Assembly: GCA_934457415.1 (NCBI GenBank)
Contig: CAKSHM010000011.1
Span: forward strand, 1-56,577
From: an uncultured Eubacteriales bacterium
Lineage (GTDB): Bacteria > Bacillota > Clostridia > Oscillospirales > Acutalibacteraceae
Direction of reading: 5' to 3'
Length of the DNA stretch: 56,577 nucleotides
The notes under the pieces were generated by a model. That model did not search any database. It saw only the letters and a list, made by a program, of their open reading frames with translations, and was not told where the DNA came from. This document shows positions 17,368 through 25,505 of the stretch, piece by piece. The translations under genes and the position numbers were made by a program. Position 1 is the first letter of the stretch, and each line of letters begins with the position of its first letter.

Positions 17368-19461
17368 ATGAGCGTTTTTTTTGAAAAAGCAGTTCCTGTT
17401 TGGATAACGGGCAGGGAAAAAGAAATGAACCTAAGGGTTCAGTTTAAAACGGCAGTGGGAAAAGGAAAAGCCGTTACCGCAAAAATTGCCACCTCGGGCA
17501 TTTATCAAATGTCGGTAAACGGCAAATTTGTCTGCTATGGTCCGGCACGTGCCGGACGAGGGTTTTTCCGTGTAGATGAAATTGATTTGACTCCTTTTGC
17601 CGACCGTGAACAGAATACGGTAATTATAGAGGTCTGCGGTTATAATGCGCGGAGCTATTATCTAATCAAGCAGGATTCTTTTTTGAATGCGGAACTGTCG
17701 GTTGACGGATATGTGACGGCGTATACCGGCAATAATTTTACGGCGCGTATCAATCCCGAGTATATTAAAAAAATACAGCGTTACAGCTTTCAGCGCCCGT
17801 TTGCGGAGTCCTACCGCATTATATCCGGCGACACATATTTTACTGATACTGTGCAGGGGACAGAACCGCTGTCAGTTATGCCGCAGCAGAATTATTTAAA
17901 GAGAAACACACCGTACCCATTATATGAAAAAACTGCGGCAAAAAGGATTTCAGGCGGAGAATTTTCTTTTTTGGAACGCGAAAGCTATTGGCGCAACGGA
18001 GCTTTTGATGCGTTGGTAGCAAAAAACGAGCAATCTGAGTATCTTTTTGAAAACCCCGATTTAATGATTACAGACGAATGTGAAAAGCTTAAACTTTCAA
18101 CTCCTGTTTTAAACGATGACAAAATACTTTCGGACGGCACATACGGTATTTACGAGCTGCCGTATAACGCAACCGGAATGATAGCAATAAATATAAAATC
18201 TCAGCACCCGATCAGGCTGTATCTTATGTTTGATGAAATATTGAGCAACGCAGGCTGTGTGGATTATTTGCGCGGAACATGTTGCAATGCGGCAATTTTC
18301 GATTTGCCGGCAGGAGAAAGAACTCTCCGCTTTTTTGAGGTTTACACCTGCAAATACCTGCAGGCGGCGGTATACGGCGGGGATGCGGCGGCAGAGATTT
18401 TTATGATTGAGTACAAACATCCGCCGCTTAAATACACTCCGAAATTCGGTGATACAAAAATTTGCAAAATTGCAGACGCGGCTGTTGAAACCTTCCGTCA
18501 GGGCAGTGTTGATTTGTTTATGGACTGCCCTTCGCGTGAGCGTGCCGGTTGGCTTTGCGACAGCTTTTTTTCGGGAAGAACAGAATACCTGCTTTGCGGT
18601 GAAACTTCTGTTGAACATGACTTTTTGGAAAATTTCCTTTGTGAAGAAAAATATGTTAACATTCCCGACGGTATGATACCGATGTGTTACCCTGCGGATC
18701 ATACGCCGAATTCCTTTATTCCTAATTGGGCTATGTGGCTTTTTTTAGAGCTTAGAGAATATCTTGACCGTTCGGGAGACCGTGAAATGGTTGAGCGGTT
18801 CAAAACAAAAGCTTTTGGGCTTTTGAAATACTTCAGCCGATTTGAAAACAGCGACGGTCTGCTTGAGAATCTTGAAAGCTGGGTTTTTGTGGAATGGTCG
18901 CGGGCAAATGATTTGACCAACGGAGTTAATTTTCCCTCCAATATGCTGTATTCCGCAATGCTTTCGGCGATTTCAGAGCTATATGATTTACCCGAACTTT
19001 CCAAAAAAGCCGAAAAAATACGCGAAACTGTTTACCGGCAATCATTTGACGGCAAATTTTTCCGTGACCATGCCGTGAGGGAAAACGGGATCCTTAAAAC
19101 AAAATCCGACTCAACAGAGGTATGTCAGTATTATGCTTTCTTTTTCGGGATTGCAACGCCCGAGCGTAACGGCGAGCTGTTTGAAATACTGCTTCATAAA
19201 TTCGGTCCGGAACGAAACCGTGATACCGATTATCCCGAAATCGCTCCCGCGAATGCATTTATAGGCAATTATCTCCGCTTGGAAATTTTAATGAGGGCGG
19301 GCTTTAAGGAAGATGCTCTTAAAAATATTGTCGGATTCTTCGGCTATATGGCAGACAGAACCGGAACCCTTTGGGAAAACATCGATACCGGCGCCAGCTG
19401 CAATCATTGCTTTGCATCATATGTTATTTGCTGGCTTAAAAAATTGAGGGATTATATTTAA
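17368..19461 (+). CDS. GH78-like alpha-L-rhamnosidase-family protein (divergent catalytic motif)
   Basis: The protein has 697 residues and no signal peptide, so it is cytoplasmic. RBS CAGGGAG precedes ATG 17368. N-terminal beta-sandwich modules (about 1-350) include SGIYQMSVNGKFVCYGPARAG, typical of GH78 proteins. An (alpha/alpha)6-like catalytic domain follows with MDCPSRERAGWLCDSFFSGR. In classical GH78 the region reads DCPQRDERxGWxGD. Here one residue is missing and GD is replaced by CD, so substrate or activity may differ. A later block WENIDTGASCNHCFASYV replaces the usual TTIWExWDG...SFNHYA. It is the last gene of cluster A, 16 bases after the regulator. Alternatives are another six-hairpin glycosidase family or an inactive binding relative. 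Confidence 0.68.
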   Translation: MSVFFEKAVPVWITGREKEMNLRVQFKTAVGKGKAVTAKIATSGIYQMSVNGKFVCYGPARAGRGFFRVDEIDLTPFADREQNTVIIEVCGYNARSYYLIKQDSFLNAELSVDGYVTAYTGNNFTARINPEYIKKIQRYSFQRPFAESYRIISGDTYFTDTVQGTEPLSVMPQQNYLKRNTPYPLYEKTAAKRISGGEFSFLERESYWRNGAFDALVAKNEQSEYLFENPDLMITDECEKLKLSTPVLNDDKILSDGTYGIYELPYNATGMIAINIKSQHPIRLYLMFDEILSNAGCVDYLRGTCCNAAIFDLPAGERTLRFFEVYTCKYLQAAVYGGDAAAEIFMIEYKHPPLKYTPKFGDTKICKIADAAVETFRQGSVDLFMDCPSRERAGWLCDSFFSGRTEYLLCGETSVEHDFLENFLCEEKYVNIPDGMIPMCYPADHTPNSFIPNWAMWLFLELREYLDRSGDREMVERFKTKAFGLLKYFSRFENSDGLLENLESWVFVEWSRANDLTNGVNFPSNMLYSAMLSAISELYDLPELSKKAEKIRETVYRQSFDGKFFRDHAVRENGILKTKSDSTEVCQYYAFFFGIATPERNGELFEILLHKFGPERNRDTDYPEIAPANAFIGNYLRLEILMRAGFKEDALKNIVGFFGYMADRTGTLWENIDTGASCNHCFASYVICWLKKLRDYI

Positions 19462-19479
19462 TTCCTATTGACTAAAAAA

Positions 19480-19508
19480 GCATAAAAGACGAAGAAAAAT
19501 CATACAAT
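19480..19508 (+). promoter_or_regulatory. Putative sigma-E-type sporulation promoter for the SpoIIID-like gene
   Basis: GCATAAA (19480-19486) is separated by 14 bases from CATACAAT (19501-19508). The second box matches the Bacillus sigma-E -10 consensus CATACAnT exactly, and the first fits the loose -35 consensus. The ATG of the SpoIIID-like gene is 43 bases downstream. In Bacillus, spoIIID is a sigma-E gene, so promoter and gene identity support each other. Confidence 0.55.
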
Positions 19509-19550
19509 TAAACAGTCAATGGTAAAGATATACTGCCGGAGTTGAGTTGT

Positions 19551-19694
19551 ATGAGAGAAATAACAGATAAACGCGCAGAGGAGCTTGGAAAATATATTAT
19601 AGATACAGGCTCTACGGTGCGCGCCGCGGCAAAGGTGTTCGGAATTTCCAAAAGCACGGTACATACGGCAGTAACAAAACGGAACGGTTGGTAG
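19551..19694 (+). CDS. spoIIID: Short SpoIIID-like DNA-binding protein (47 residues, truncated after the helix-turn-helix)
   Basis: ATG 19551 is preceded by GGAG 9 bases upstream. The block TVRAAAKVFGISKSTVH (residues 22-38) is the SpoIIID helix-turn-helix. SpoIIID is the mother-cell transcription factor of sporulation and normally has about 80-95 residues. Here the chain stops at 47 residues with VTKRNGW, just after the recognition helix. Neither other frame downstream restores the usual C-terminal part, and a terminator follows at 19730. The missing part in Bacillus SpoIIID includes the basic C-terminal region that helps DNA binding. The gene is therefore a degenerate copy, a minimal functional version, or the start of a decayed gene. 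It has no apparent link to the sugar clusters it separates. Confidence 0.7.
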   Translation: MREITDKRAEELGKYIIDTGSTVRAAAKVFGISKSTVHTAVTKRNGW

Positions 19695-19729
19695 CATAAC
19701 CGCCGCCAAAACACATAAATAAACGCTTT

Positions 19730-19761
19730 CAGCACGGTTTCGCGCCGTGCTGATTTTTTAT
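19730..19761 (+). terminator. Rho-independent terminator after the SpoIIID-like gene
   Basis: CAGCACGG (19730-19737) pairs perfectly with CCGTGCTG (19745-19752) around the loop TTTCGCG. It is followed by ATTTTTTA. It closes the cluster A/SpoIIID side before the GH31 promoter. Confidence 0.88.
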
Positions 19762-19808
19762 GTAATAAAGTTATTATTTAAAAACAGTAGACAAAAGTGT
19801 TATAAAAA

Positions 19809-19820
19809 GAAAACATTTGT
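19809..19820 (+). promoter_or_regulatory. Candidate AraC operator half-site upstream of the GH31 operon
   Basis: GAAAACATTTGT differs at one base from the repeated GGAAACATTTGT motif found at 26340 and 56428. It begins 38 bases before the TATAAT at 19847, the same distance as at the other two promoters. A possible second half-site 22 bases upstream is poor (about 5 of 10 matches), so this promoter may bind the regulator more weakly. Confidence 0.5.
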
Positions 19821-19823
19821 TGA

Positions 19824-19852
19824 TTGTGAAAAAATTGTTATTTTGTTATAAT
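19824..19852 (+). promoter_or_regulatory. Promoter of the GH31-GH78-esterase operon
   Basis: The -35-like TTGTGA (19824-19829) is followed by a 17-base spacer and a perfect -10 TATAAT (19847-19852). The ATG of the GH31 gene lies about 80 bases downstream. The -10 box lies at the apex of a 19-bp perfect inverted repeat. Confidence 0.65.
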
Positions 19853-19872
19853 AAACAAAATAACAATTTTTT
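19829..19872 (+). repeat. 19-bp perfect inverted repeat overlapping the GH31 promoter
   Basis: The left arm 19829-19847 (AAAAAATTGTTATTTTGTT) and the right arm 19854-19872 are exact reverse complements with a 6-base loop (ATAATA). The repeat covers the spacer, the -10 box and the probable transcription start. It is AT-rich and has no T tract positioned for the downstream direction, so an operator is more likely than a terminator. Confidence 0.8.
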
Positions 19873-19933
19873 AGTATGAAATCTTAATGATAAATATAAA
19901 TAATTCATTCTTTTAAATTTCAGGAGAATAAAT

Positions 19934-22414
19934 ATGGAAAACAGATTTAACTGGGGAACAAGGCCTAAGGCGACGGAAGGGAATACCGTAAAAGGAAAAG
20001 GGTATAGATTTACAGTCCTGACCGATTCGCTCATAAGAATAGAGCTGAATAAAAGCGATGCTTTTGAAGATAGAGCAAGCCAGACTGTCTTTTACCGCGA
20101 CTTTCCGAAAACGGAGTTTAAAGCCGAAATAAAAGACGGGAAAACCCTAATCGAAACAAAAAAACTTTTGCTGAAATACTCAGGAGAAGAAAAGCTTTCT
20201 GTAAAGCTTAAAGAGGAGCCCGCTTCTGTTTGGAATTTGGGAGACGACTTTGAAGATCTTAAAGGAACAACCGAAACCTTAGACGCAACAAACGGCGAGG
20301 TTCCGCTTAAAAGAGGTCTGTGCTCAAGATACGGCTTTTCCGTATTGGACGACAGCGAAAATCTCCTGCTTGATGAAAACGGCCGTATAACTCCAAGAGA
20401 AGAAAATACTAAGGATATATACTTTTTCGGTTACGGGTATGATTATTTAGGCTGCATAAGAGATTTTTACAGACTTACAGGGGCACCTTCATTTTTACCT
20501 GCTTATGCTTTCGGTAACTGGTGGAGCAGATATTATAATTATACTCAGGATGAATATATAGAAACTATGGACAGATTTAATAAGGAAGATATCCCGTTGT
20601 CCGTCGGAATAGTTGATATGGATTGGCATACAACCGAAATACCCGAGGACAAAAAGAATCCTGAGCCGATATATAACGGGTACTGGAATACGGAAAACGG
20701 GTGGACGGGATACAGCTTTAATAAAGAATATTTTCCGGACCATATAAAATTTTTAAAACAGTTAAAAGAAAGAAATATACATACCGCATTCAATCTTCAT
20801 CCGCATGCAGGAATACGCTGCCATGAAGATATGTATGAAGAAATGGCAGTAAAAAGCGGAATAGACCCTAAGAGCAAAAAGACGGTACCGTTTGATGTTC
20901 TGTCGGAAAAATTCATGAGCGATTATTTTGATACTGTATTGCATCCGTATGAAAAAGACGGAGTGGATTTCTGGTGGATGGACTGGCAGCAGGGAAAAGA
21001 TTATTGGTGGATTCATGAAACGAATAAGGACGGTAAATTAAAGGATAAAAGAGAAGCCGTGGATCCGCTTTGGATGATTAACCATTTGTATACGCTGGAT
21101 ATTTCAAGAAATGGGAAAAGACCGATGTTTTTTTCCCGTTACAGCGGACCCGGGAGCCAAAGATATTCGATAGGATTTTCCGGAGATACTTTCATAACAT
21201 GGTCGGCGCTTGATTTTCAGCCTTATTTTACTTCTACCGCTTCTAATATAGGTTACTGTTGGTGGAGTCATGATGTCGGAGGCCACATGCATGGCTATAA
21301 AGATGAAGAGCTTACGGCAAGATGGATTCAGCTTGGAGTGTTTTCTCCGATAAACAGACTGCACAGCAGTAATGATATGTTTATACATAAGGAGCCTTGG
21401 CTGTTAAAAAATGAATATAGAGCTTCGGTTAAAAAATGGCTAAAAATAAGGCATGAGCTTTTTCCTTATATTTATACTATGAACTTTAATGCTGCTGCAA
21501 AATTTATTCCGTTAGTCAGACCTCTATATTATTACTATCCGAAAAAAGATGCGGCGTATGAAATTAAAAATCAATTCTTCTTCGGAAGCGAGCTGATGGT
21601 AGCTCCGATAACCAAGCCCGCATCGAAAATTACAGGAAAGGGAGAAACAAAAGTATTCTTGCCTAAGGGTAATTGGTATGATTTTTTTGCGGGAACAAGA
21701 TATTACAGCGAAAACGGCAGAAAAATAAAGGCTTTCAGAAGTATAGAGGATTATCCGGTTTTTGCTAAATCCGGAGCGATCGTGCCATTAAAGCCGCATG
21801 TGCCGCATGATAACAGTCTTTGTGTTTCAGATACATTGGATATATATGTTTTTCCTTCAGCCTCAAACAGCTTTGAGCTTTTTGAGGACTCAGGGGACGG
21901 TGATACAATAAATTCAAAGAAATATGCAGTTACTAAAATGAATCTTTCTTGGGGAGAAAATCCTGAATTCAGTATAAGTTCCGCTAAGGGAGAAACCTCG
22001 GTTCTTCCCCGTCTAAGAACTTGGAATTTAAAGTTCAGAGGATTTTCCGATTTTGCTGAATTTGAAGTTTTATTAAACGGCAGTAAAACAAGACCGTTAG
22101 TCAACTATGACTTTAAAACTCATACTATTGAGATTTCGGTTTCCGCTAAACCTACGGATTCTGTTTCGGTAATATTTGATAGTAATAATTGTATCGCTGA
22201 GAATTCGGATATTTTAAAAGCCTGCGAAAAAATTCTGCAGGACAGCAAAATTTCTGCGGATGAGAAAAACGAAATATATTCGATTTTAAGCGACTGCGAG
22301 CTTAATACACATTTTAAAATTTTAAAAATTTCAGGTCGCTCTTATGAAAAAGAAGATTTGGCGGATGCTATTAAGGAAATCCTGACACGAACTGAGGGAG
22401 AATACGATTTATAA
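19934..22414 (+). CDS. Cytoplasmic GH31-family alpha-glycosidase
   Basis: The protein has 826 residues and no signal peptide. RBS CAGGAGAA precedes ATG 19934. GH31 features are: SVGIVDMDWHTTEIP in the barrel, VDFWWMDWQQGKDYWW with the likely nucleophile Asp350, and IGFSGDTFITW with the likely acid/base Asp418, followed by GYCWWSHDVGGH. The nucleophile motif WMDWQQ departs from the common WxDMNE form, so the member may belong to a subfamily other than classical alpha-glucosidase or alpha-xylosidase. A C-terminal extension of about 90 residues (from about 735) is charged and helical and its role is unknown. It heads a three-gene operon with GH78 and an esterase and acts on imported oligosaccharides. 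Confidence 0.88.
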   Translation: MENRFNWGTRPKATEGNTVKGKGYRFTVLTDSLIRIELNKSDAFEDRASQTVFYRDFPKTEFKAEIKDGKTLIETKKLLLKYSGEEKLSVKLKEEPASVWNLGDDFEDLKGTTETLDATNGEVPLKRGLCSRYGFSVLDDSENLLLDENGRITPREENTKDIYFFGYGYDYLGCIRDFYRLTGAPSFLPAYAFGNWWSRYYNYTQDEYIETMDRFNKEDIPLSVGIVDMDWHTTEIPEDKKNPEPIYNGYWNTENGWTGYSFNKEYFPDHIKFLKQLKERNIHTAFNLHPHAGIRCHEDMYEEMAVKSGIDPKSKKTVPFDVLSEKFMSDYFDTVLHPYEKDGVDFWWMDWQQGKDYWWIHETNKDGKLKDKREAVDPLWMINHLYTLDISRNGKRPMFFSRYSGPGSQRYSIGFSGDTFITWSALDFQPYFTSTASNIGYCWWSHDVGGHMHGYKDEELTARWIQLGVFSPINRLHSSNDMFIHKEPWLLKNEYRASVKKWLKIRHELFPYIYTMNFNAAAKFIPLVRPLYYYYPKKDAAYEIKNQFFFGSELMVAPITKPASKITGKGETKVFLPKGNWYDFFAGTRYYSENGRKIKAFRSIEDYPVFAKSGAIVPLKPHVPHDNSLCVSDTLDIYVFPSASNSFELFEDSGDGDTINSKKYAVTKMNLSWGENPEFSISSAKGETSVLPRLRTWNLKFRGFSDFAEFEVLLNGSKTRPLVNYDFKTHTIEISVSAKPTDSVSVIFDSNNCIAENSDILKACEKILQDSKISADEKNEIYSILSDCELNTHFKILKISGRSYEKEDLADAIKEILTRTEGEYDL

Positions 22415-22426
22415 AGGAAGAGTTTT

Positions 22427-24589
22427 ATGCTTGAAAAATCATTTTGGATAATGCCCAATGAAGATCTTGGACACAGATGTCCTGTTTTTAAGAAAAATAT
22501 TGTCTTAAAAAAAGATTTAGCTTCGGCTTTTCTTAGAATTACCGCAAAGGGTGTTTACACTGCTTTTATAGACAAAAAAAGAGTGGGTGATTTTATTCTT
22601 GCCCCCGGCTGGACATCTTATAAGACAAGAATACAGGTGCAAACCTACGAAATCACAAAAATGCTTAAATCAAATTCAGAGCTCACCGTTGTAGTTGGGC
22701 ATGGGTGGTATCGCGGGCGCCCGAAAAGCGTTTGGGGGAGGAATCCTGAGCTTTATAAAGAACCTGCTGAACTGATAGCGGAAATATCCCTTGAATTCTG
22801 CGACGGCACCAAAGAGAACTTAGTTACAGACAGTTCATGGGAATGGGCCAAAAGCCCTGTCATTTCAAGCGACATTTATGACGGGGAGCATTATAATGCC
22901 GAAAAAGAAAATCCGGTTTATAAATCGGTCAAAATCAGCGGAAAAGATAAAACCGCGCTTATTGAACAAGAAGGTGAATTTGTAAAAGAGCATGAAGTTT
23001 TAAAGCCTTTAAGCTGTTTTGTAACTCCGAAAGGCGAAACGGTTGCGGATTTCGGTCAAAATATTACCGGATATGTTGAATTTACAGTCAATGCAAAAAA
23101 AGGCGAAAGGGTACATTTATCATGTGCGGAAACGCTTGACAGCGAAGGTAATTTTTATAATGTGAATTACAGAAGCGCTTTATCTGAAATAGATTATATA
23201 TGTAAAAACGGTGTTCAAACCTATAAGCCTTTATGTACTTTTTTCGGTTTCAGATATATAAGAATAGACTCGGCTCCCCAAGATTTTTCTTTTGATGATT
23301 TAAAAGCGATTGCCGTTTATTCCGATATGAAAAGAACGGGATACCTACATAGCTCCGATAAAAACCTGAATAAGCTTTTTTCAAATATTGCTTGGAGCCA
23401 AAAAGACAATTTTCTTGATGTTCCGACCGATTGTCCTCAAAGAGATGAAAGAATGGGCTGGAGCGGAGACGCGCATGTTTTTGCCAAAACCGCAAGCTTT
23501 TTGTTTGATACAGAAAAGTTCTTTACTAAATGGCTTAATGATTTAAAAGCAGATCAATTTGAAAACGGAATGGTTCCGAATGTAATCCCTGATATTATAG
23601 GAGAAGGAGGAAGCCCTGCTTGGGGCGATGTAGCTTGTATTCTTCCTTGGCAGATATATCTCGCTTACGGCAATAAAAAAATACTTGAAAATCAATTTGA
23701 AAGTATGTGTAAGTGGGTTGATTATATCAGTTCAACAACTGAAACTGAATTCCTATGGACGGGCCGCAGTCAGTACGGAGACTGGCTTGCTTTAGACGCA
23801 CCTGCCGGAAGTTTAAAAGGAATAAGCAATGAAGAGCTGATAGCTTCCGCTTTTTATGCGTATTCAACCGAATTGACGGTGAAAGCGGGAAAGGTTTTAA
23901 ACCGAAATATCGAAAAATATGAAAAGCTTTATAATTCTATTGTTAAGAAATTTAAAGAAACTTACATTGAGTTCAATACTCAGACAGAATGTTCCTTGGC
24001 AATAAATTTCGGATTGGCATCAGATATCGAAAAGGCCGGCAAAAAGCTGGGGGAGCTTGTCAGAAAAGCAGGAAATAGCCTTACAACGGGTTTTGTCGGA
24101 ACGCCGTATTTGCTTCATGCACTCAGTAAAACCGGAAATTATGAGCTTGCTTATTCGCTGTTGTTAAGAGAAGAATATCCTTCTTGGCTGTTTTCGGTAA
24201 AACAGGGAGCCACAACAATATGGGAGCATTGGGACGGAATTCGAAGTGATGGATCATTTTGGGGGAAAGAAGCAAATTCCAGAATGAATTCGTTTAATCA
24301 CTATGCTTACGGTGCCGTTGCGGACTGGGTTTATTCCGTTGCTTGCGGTATAACCATTCCTGACAATGGTGCGGGTTACAAAAAAATAATTTTCGCACCG
24401 CATCCGGATAAAAGACTTAAAAATCTTTGCGCTCAGATAGAAACAAGACAGGGCTTGGCTGTTTCTTCTTGGAGCTATAATGAAAACGGAGCTTTAAATG
24501 TTTATATTAAAACACCTTCGCAGGCGGAGTTTATAATGAACGGCAAAAATATCAGTTTGAATAAGGGTGAATATAATTTTACTTTTTGA
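22427..24589 (+). CDS. Cytoplasmic GH78 alpha-L-rhamnosidase
   Basis: The protein has 720 residues and no signal peptide. RBS AAAGGAAGAG precedes ATG 22427, 12 bases after the GH31 stop. The N-terminal sandwich domain contains FLRITAKGVYTAFIDKKRVG and LAPGWTSYKTRIQVQTYE, typical of bacterial rhamnosidases. The catalytic (alpha/alpha)6 domain carries VPTDCPQRDERMGWSGDAH with acidic residues Asp335, Asp340, Glu341 and Asp348. It also has QYGDWLALDAP and the late block TTIWEHWDGIRSDGSF, ending in MNSFNHYAYGAVADWVY. All blocks are canonical, in contrast to the divergent relative at 17368-19461. It probably removes terminal rhamnose from imported oligosaccharides. Confidence 0.92.
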   Translation: MLEKSFWIMPNEDLGHRCPVFKKNIVLKKDLASAFLRITAKGVYTAFIDKKRVGDFILAPGWTSYKTRIQVQTYEITKMLKSNSELTVVVGHGWYRGRPKSVWGRNPELYKEPAELIAEISLEFCDGTKENLVTDSSWEWAKSPVISSDIYDGEHYNAEKENPVYKSVKISGKDKTALIEQEGEFVKEHEVLKPLSCFVTPKGETVADFGQNITGYVEFTVNAKKGERVHLSCAETLDSEGNFYNVNYRSALSEIDYICKNGVQTYKPLCTFFGFRYIRIDSAPQDFSFDDLKAIAVYSDMKRTGYLHSSDKNLNKLFSNIAWSQKDNFLDVPTDCPQRDERMGWSGDAHVFAKTASFLFDTEKFFTKWLNDLKADQFENGMVPNVIPDIIGEGGSPAWGDVACILPWQIYLAYGNKKILENQFESMCKWVDYISSTTETEFLWTGRSQYGDWLALDAPAGSLKGISNEELIASAFYAYSTELTVKAGKVLNRNIEKYEKLYNSIVKKFKETYIEFNTQTECSLAINFGLASDIEKAGKKLGELVRKAGNSLTTGFVGTPYLLHALSKTGNYELAYSLLLREEYPSWLFSVKQGATTIWEHWDGIRSDGSFWGKEANSRMNSFNHYAYGAVADWVYSVACGITIPDNGAGYKKIIFAPHPDKRLKNLCAQIETRQGLAVSSWSYNENGALNVYIKTPSQAEFIMNGKNISLNKGEYNFTF

Positions 24590-24605
24590 AAGGAAGTAAT
24601 AAATA

Positions 24606-25451
24606 ATGAGGCATGAAATTATAAATTTAAAAGAAAAATATTCTTTTTTAGGTGAAAACGGCTGTGATCCTACAGTAGAAATATTTCTTCCCGATAATTT
24701 GGCTGAAATGCAAAGGCAAAATAAGAAAAGACCATGTATGATAGTTTGTCCCGGCGGAGCTTATTGCTTTTGCTCAAAGCGCGAAGCAGAACCGATAGGC
24801 GTTCATTTTCTTTCTAAGGGTTTTAATGTTTTTATAATGAATTATTCGGTTACTCCGAATAAATTTCCGACTCAGCTTCGTGAAATTGCGGCGGTAACTG
24901 AGATTATTTATGCCAATGCTGATGCTTGGAACTGTAACACAGAAAAAATTGCAATTATAGGATTCTCTGCCGGCGGTCATCTTGCGGCACATTATTCAAA
25001 TGCTTATGACTGTAAAGAAGTAAGAGAGGTTTTCCCCGAAAGCAAGCCGGTTAATGCATCTATTCTCTGTTATCCTGTTATAACAGGCGAAGCAGAGCAC
25101 TCACATAAGGAAAGTTTTTTCAATCTTTTAGGAAAACAAGAGCTGTCACAAGAGGATTTAGAGCGTTTTTCATGTGAAAGGCTTGTAAGCGATAAAACTC
25201 CGCCGACATTTTTGTGGCATACTGCCGAAGATGATTGCGTGCCAGTAATGAATAGTATTCTTTATGCGAGTGCGCTTGATAAATATAAAATTCCGTTTGA
25301 ATTGCATGTTTATCCTTTCGGTCCTCACGGTCTTTCAACAGCCGATTATCTTACGAACAATGATATGAACGAGAAAAAAATCCATGTTTCCTCATGGATC
25401 CCTGCGGCGGAAAAATGGCTTAACTTAATGGACTTTAAAGCCGAAATCTAA
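24606..25451 (+). CDS. Alpha/beta-hydrolase, carbohydrate acetyl-esterase type
   Basis: The protein has 281 residues and no signal peptide. RBS GAAAGGAAG precedes ATG 24606. The oxyanion motif CPGGAY is near residue 47. The nucleophile elbow is GFSAGGHLA with Ser121. The acid is probably Asp209 or Asp210 in TAEDDCVP, and His241 lies in GPHGLS. These match the BD-FAE/acetyl-xylan-esterase-like hydrolases often found in polysaccharide operons, which remove acetyl or other esters from sugars. It is the last gene of the GH31 operon and ends just before a strong bidirectional terminator. The exact acyl group and sugar are unknown. Confidence 0.85.
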   Translation: MRHEIINLKEKYSFLGENGCDPTVEIFLPDNLAEMQRQNKKRPCMIVCPGGAYCFCSKREAEPIGVHFLSKGFNVFIMNYSVTPNKFPTQLREIAAVTEIIYANADAWNCNTEKIAIIGFSAGGHLAAHYSNAYDCKEVREVFPESKPVNASILCYPVITGEAEHSHKESFFNLLGKQELSQEDLERFSCERLVSDKTPPTFLWHTAEDDCVPVMNSILYASALDKYKIPFELHVYPFGPHGLSTADYLTNNDMNEKKIHVSSWIPAAEKWLNLMDFKAEI

Positions 25452-25456
25452 TAATT

Positions 25457-25498
25457 TTACAAAAAACCTCGCCTTTTTTCAGGCGAGGTTTTTTGTAA
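25457..25498. terminator. Bidirectional rho-independent terminator between the esterase gene and araC-type gene
   Basis: A 17-bp perfect stem (25457-25473 with 25482-25498) carries CCTCGCC/GGCGAGG at its top and A6/T6 below. Either strand therefore ends in a GC hairpin plus T tract. It lies between convergent genes (stop at 25451 on +, stop at 25506 on -). Confidence 0.92.
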
Positions 25499-25505
25499 GT
25501 TGAAT

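Noticed and set aside
18109..18702. Minus-strand open frame of 197 codons inside the GH78-like gene
   Set aside because: It is a shadow of the + strand gene, with no motif and no own signals.
19680..19730. Possible frameshift restoring a full-length SpoIIID
   Set aside because: Reading the other frames after the HTH gives at best TERLVA followed by a stop. The usual SpoIIID C-terminal sequence is not present before the terminator.
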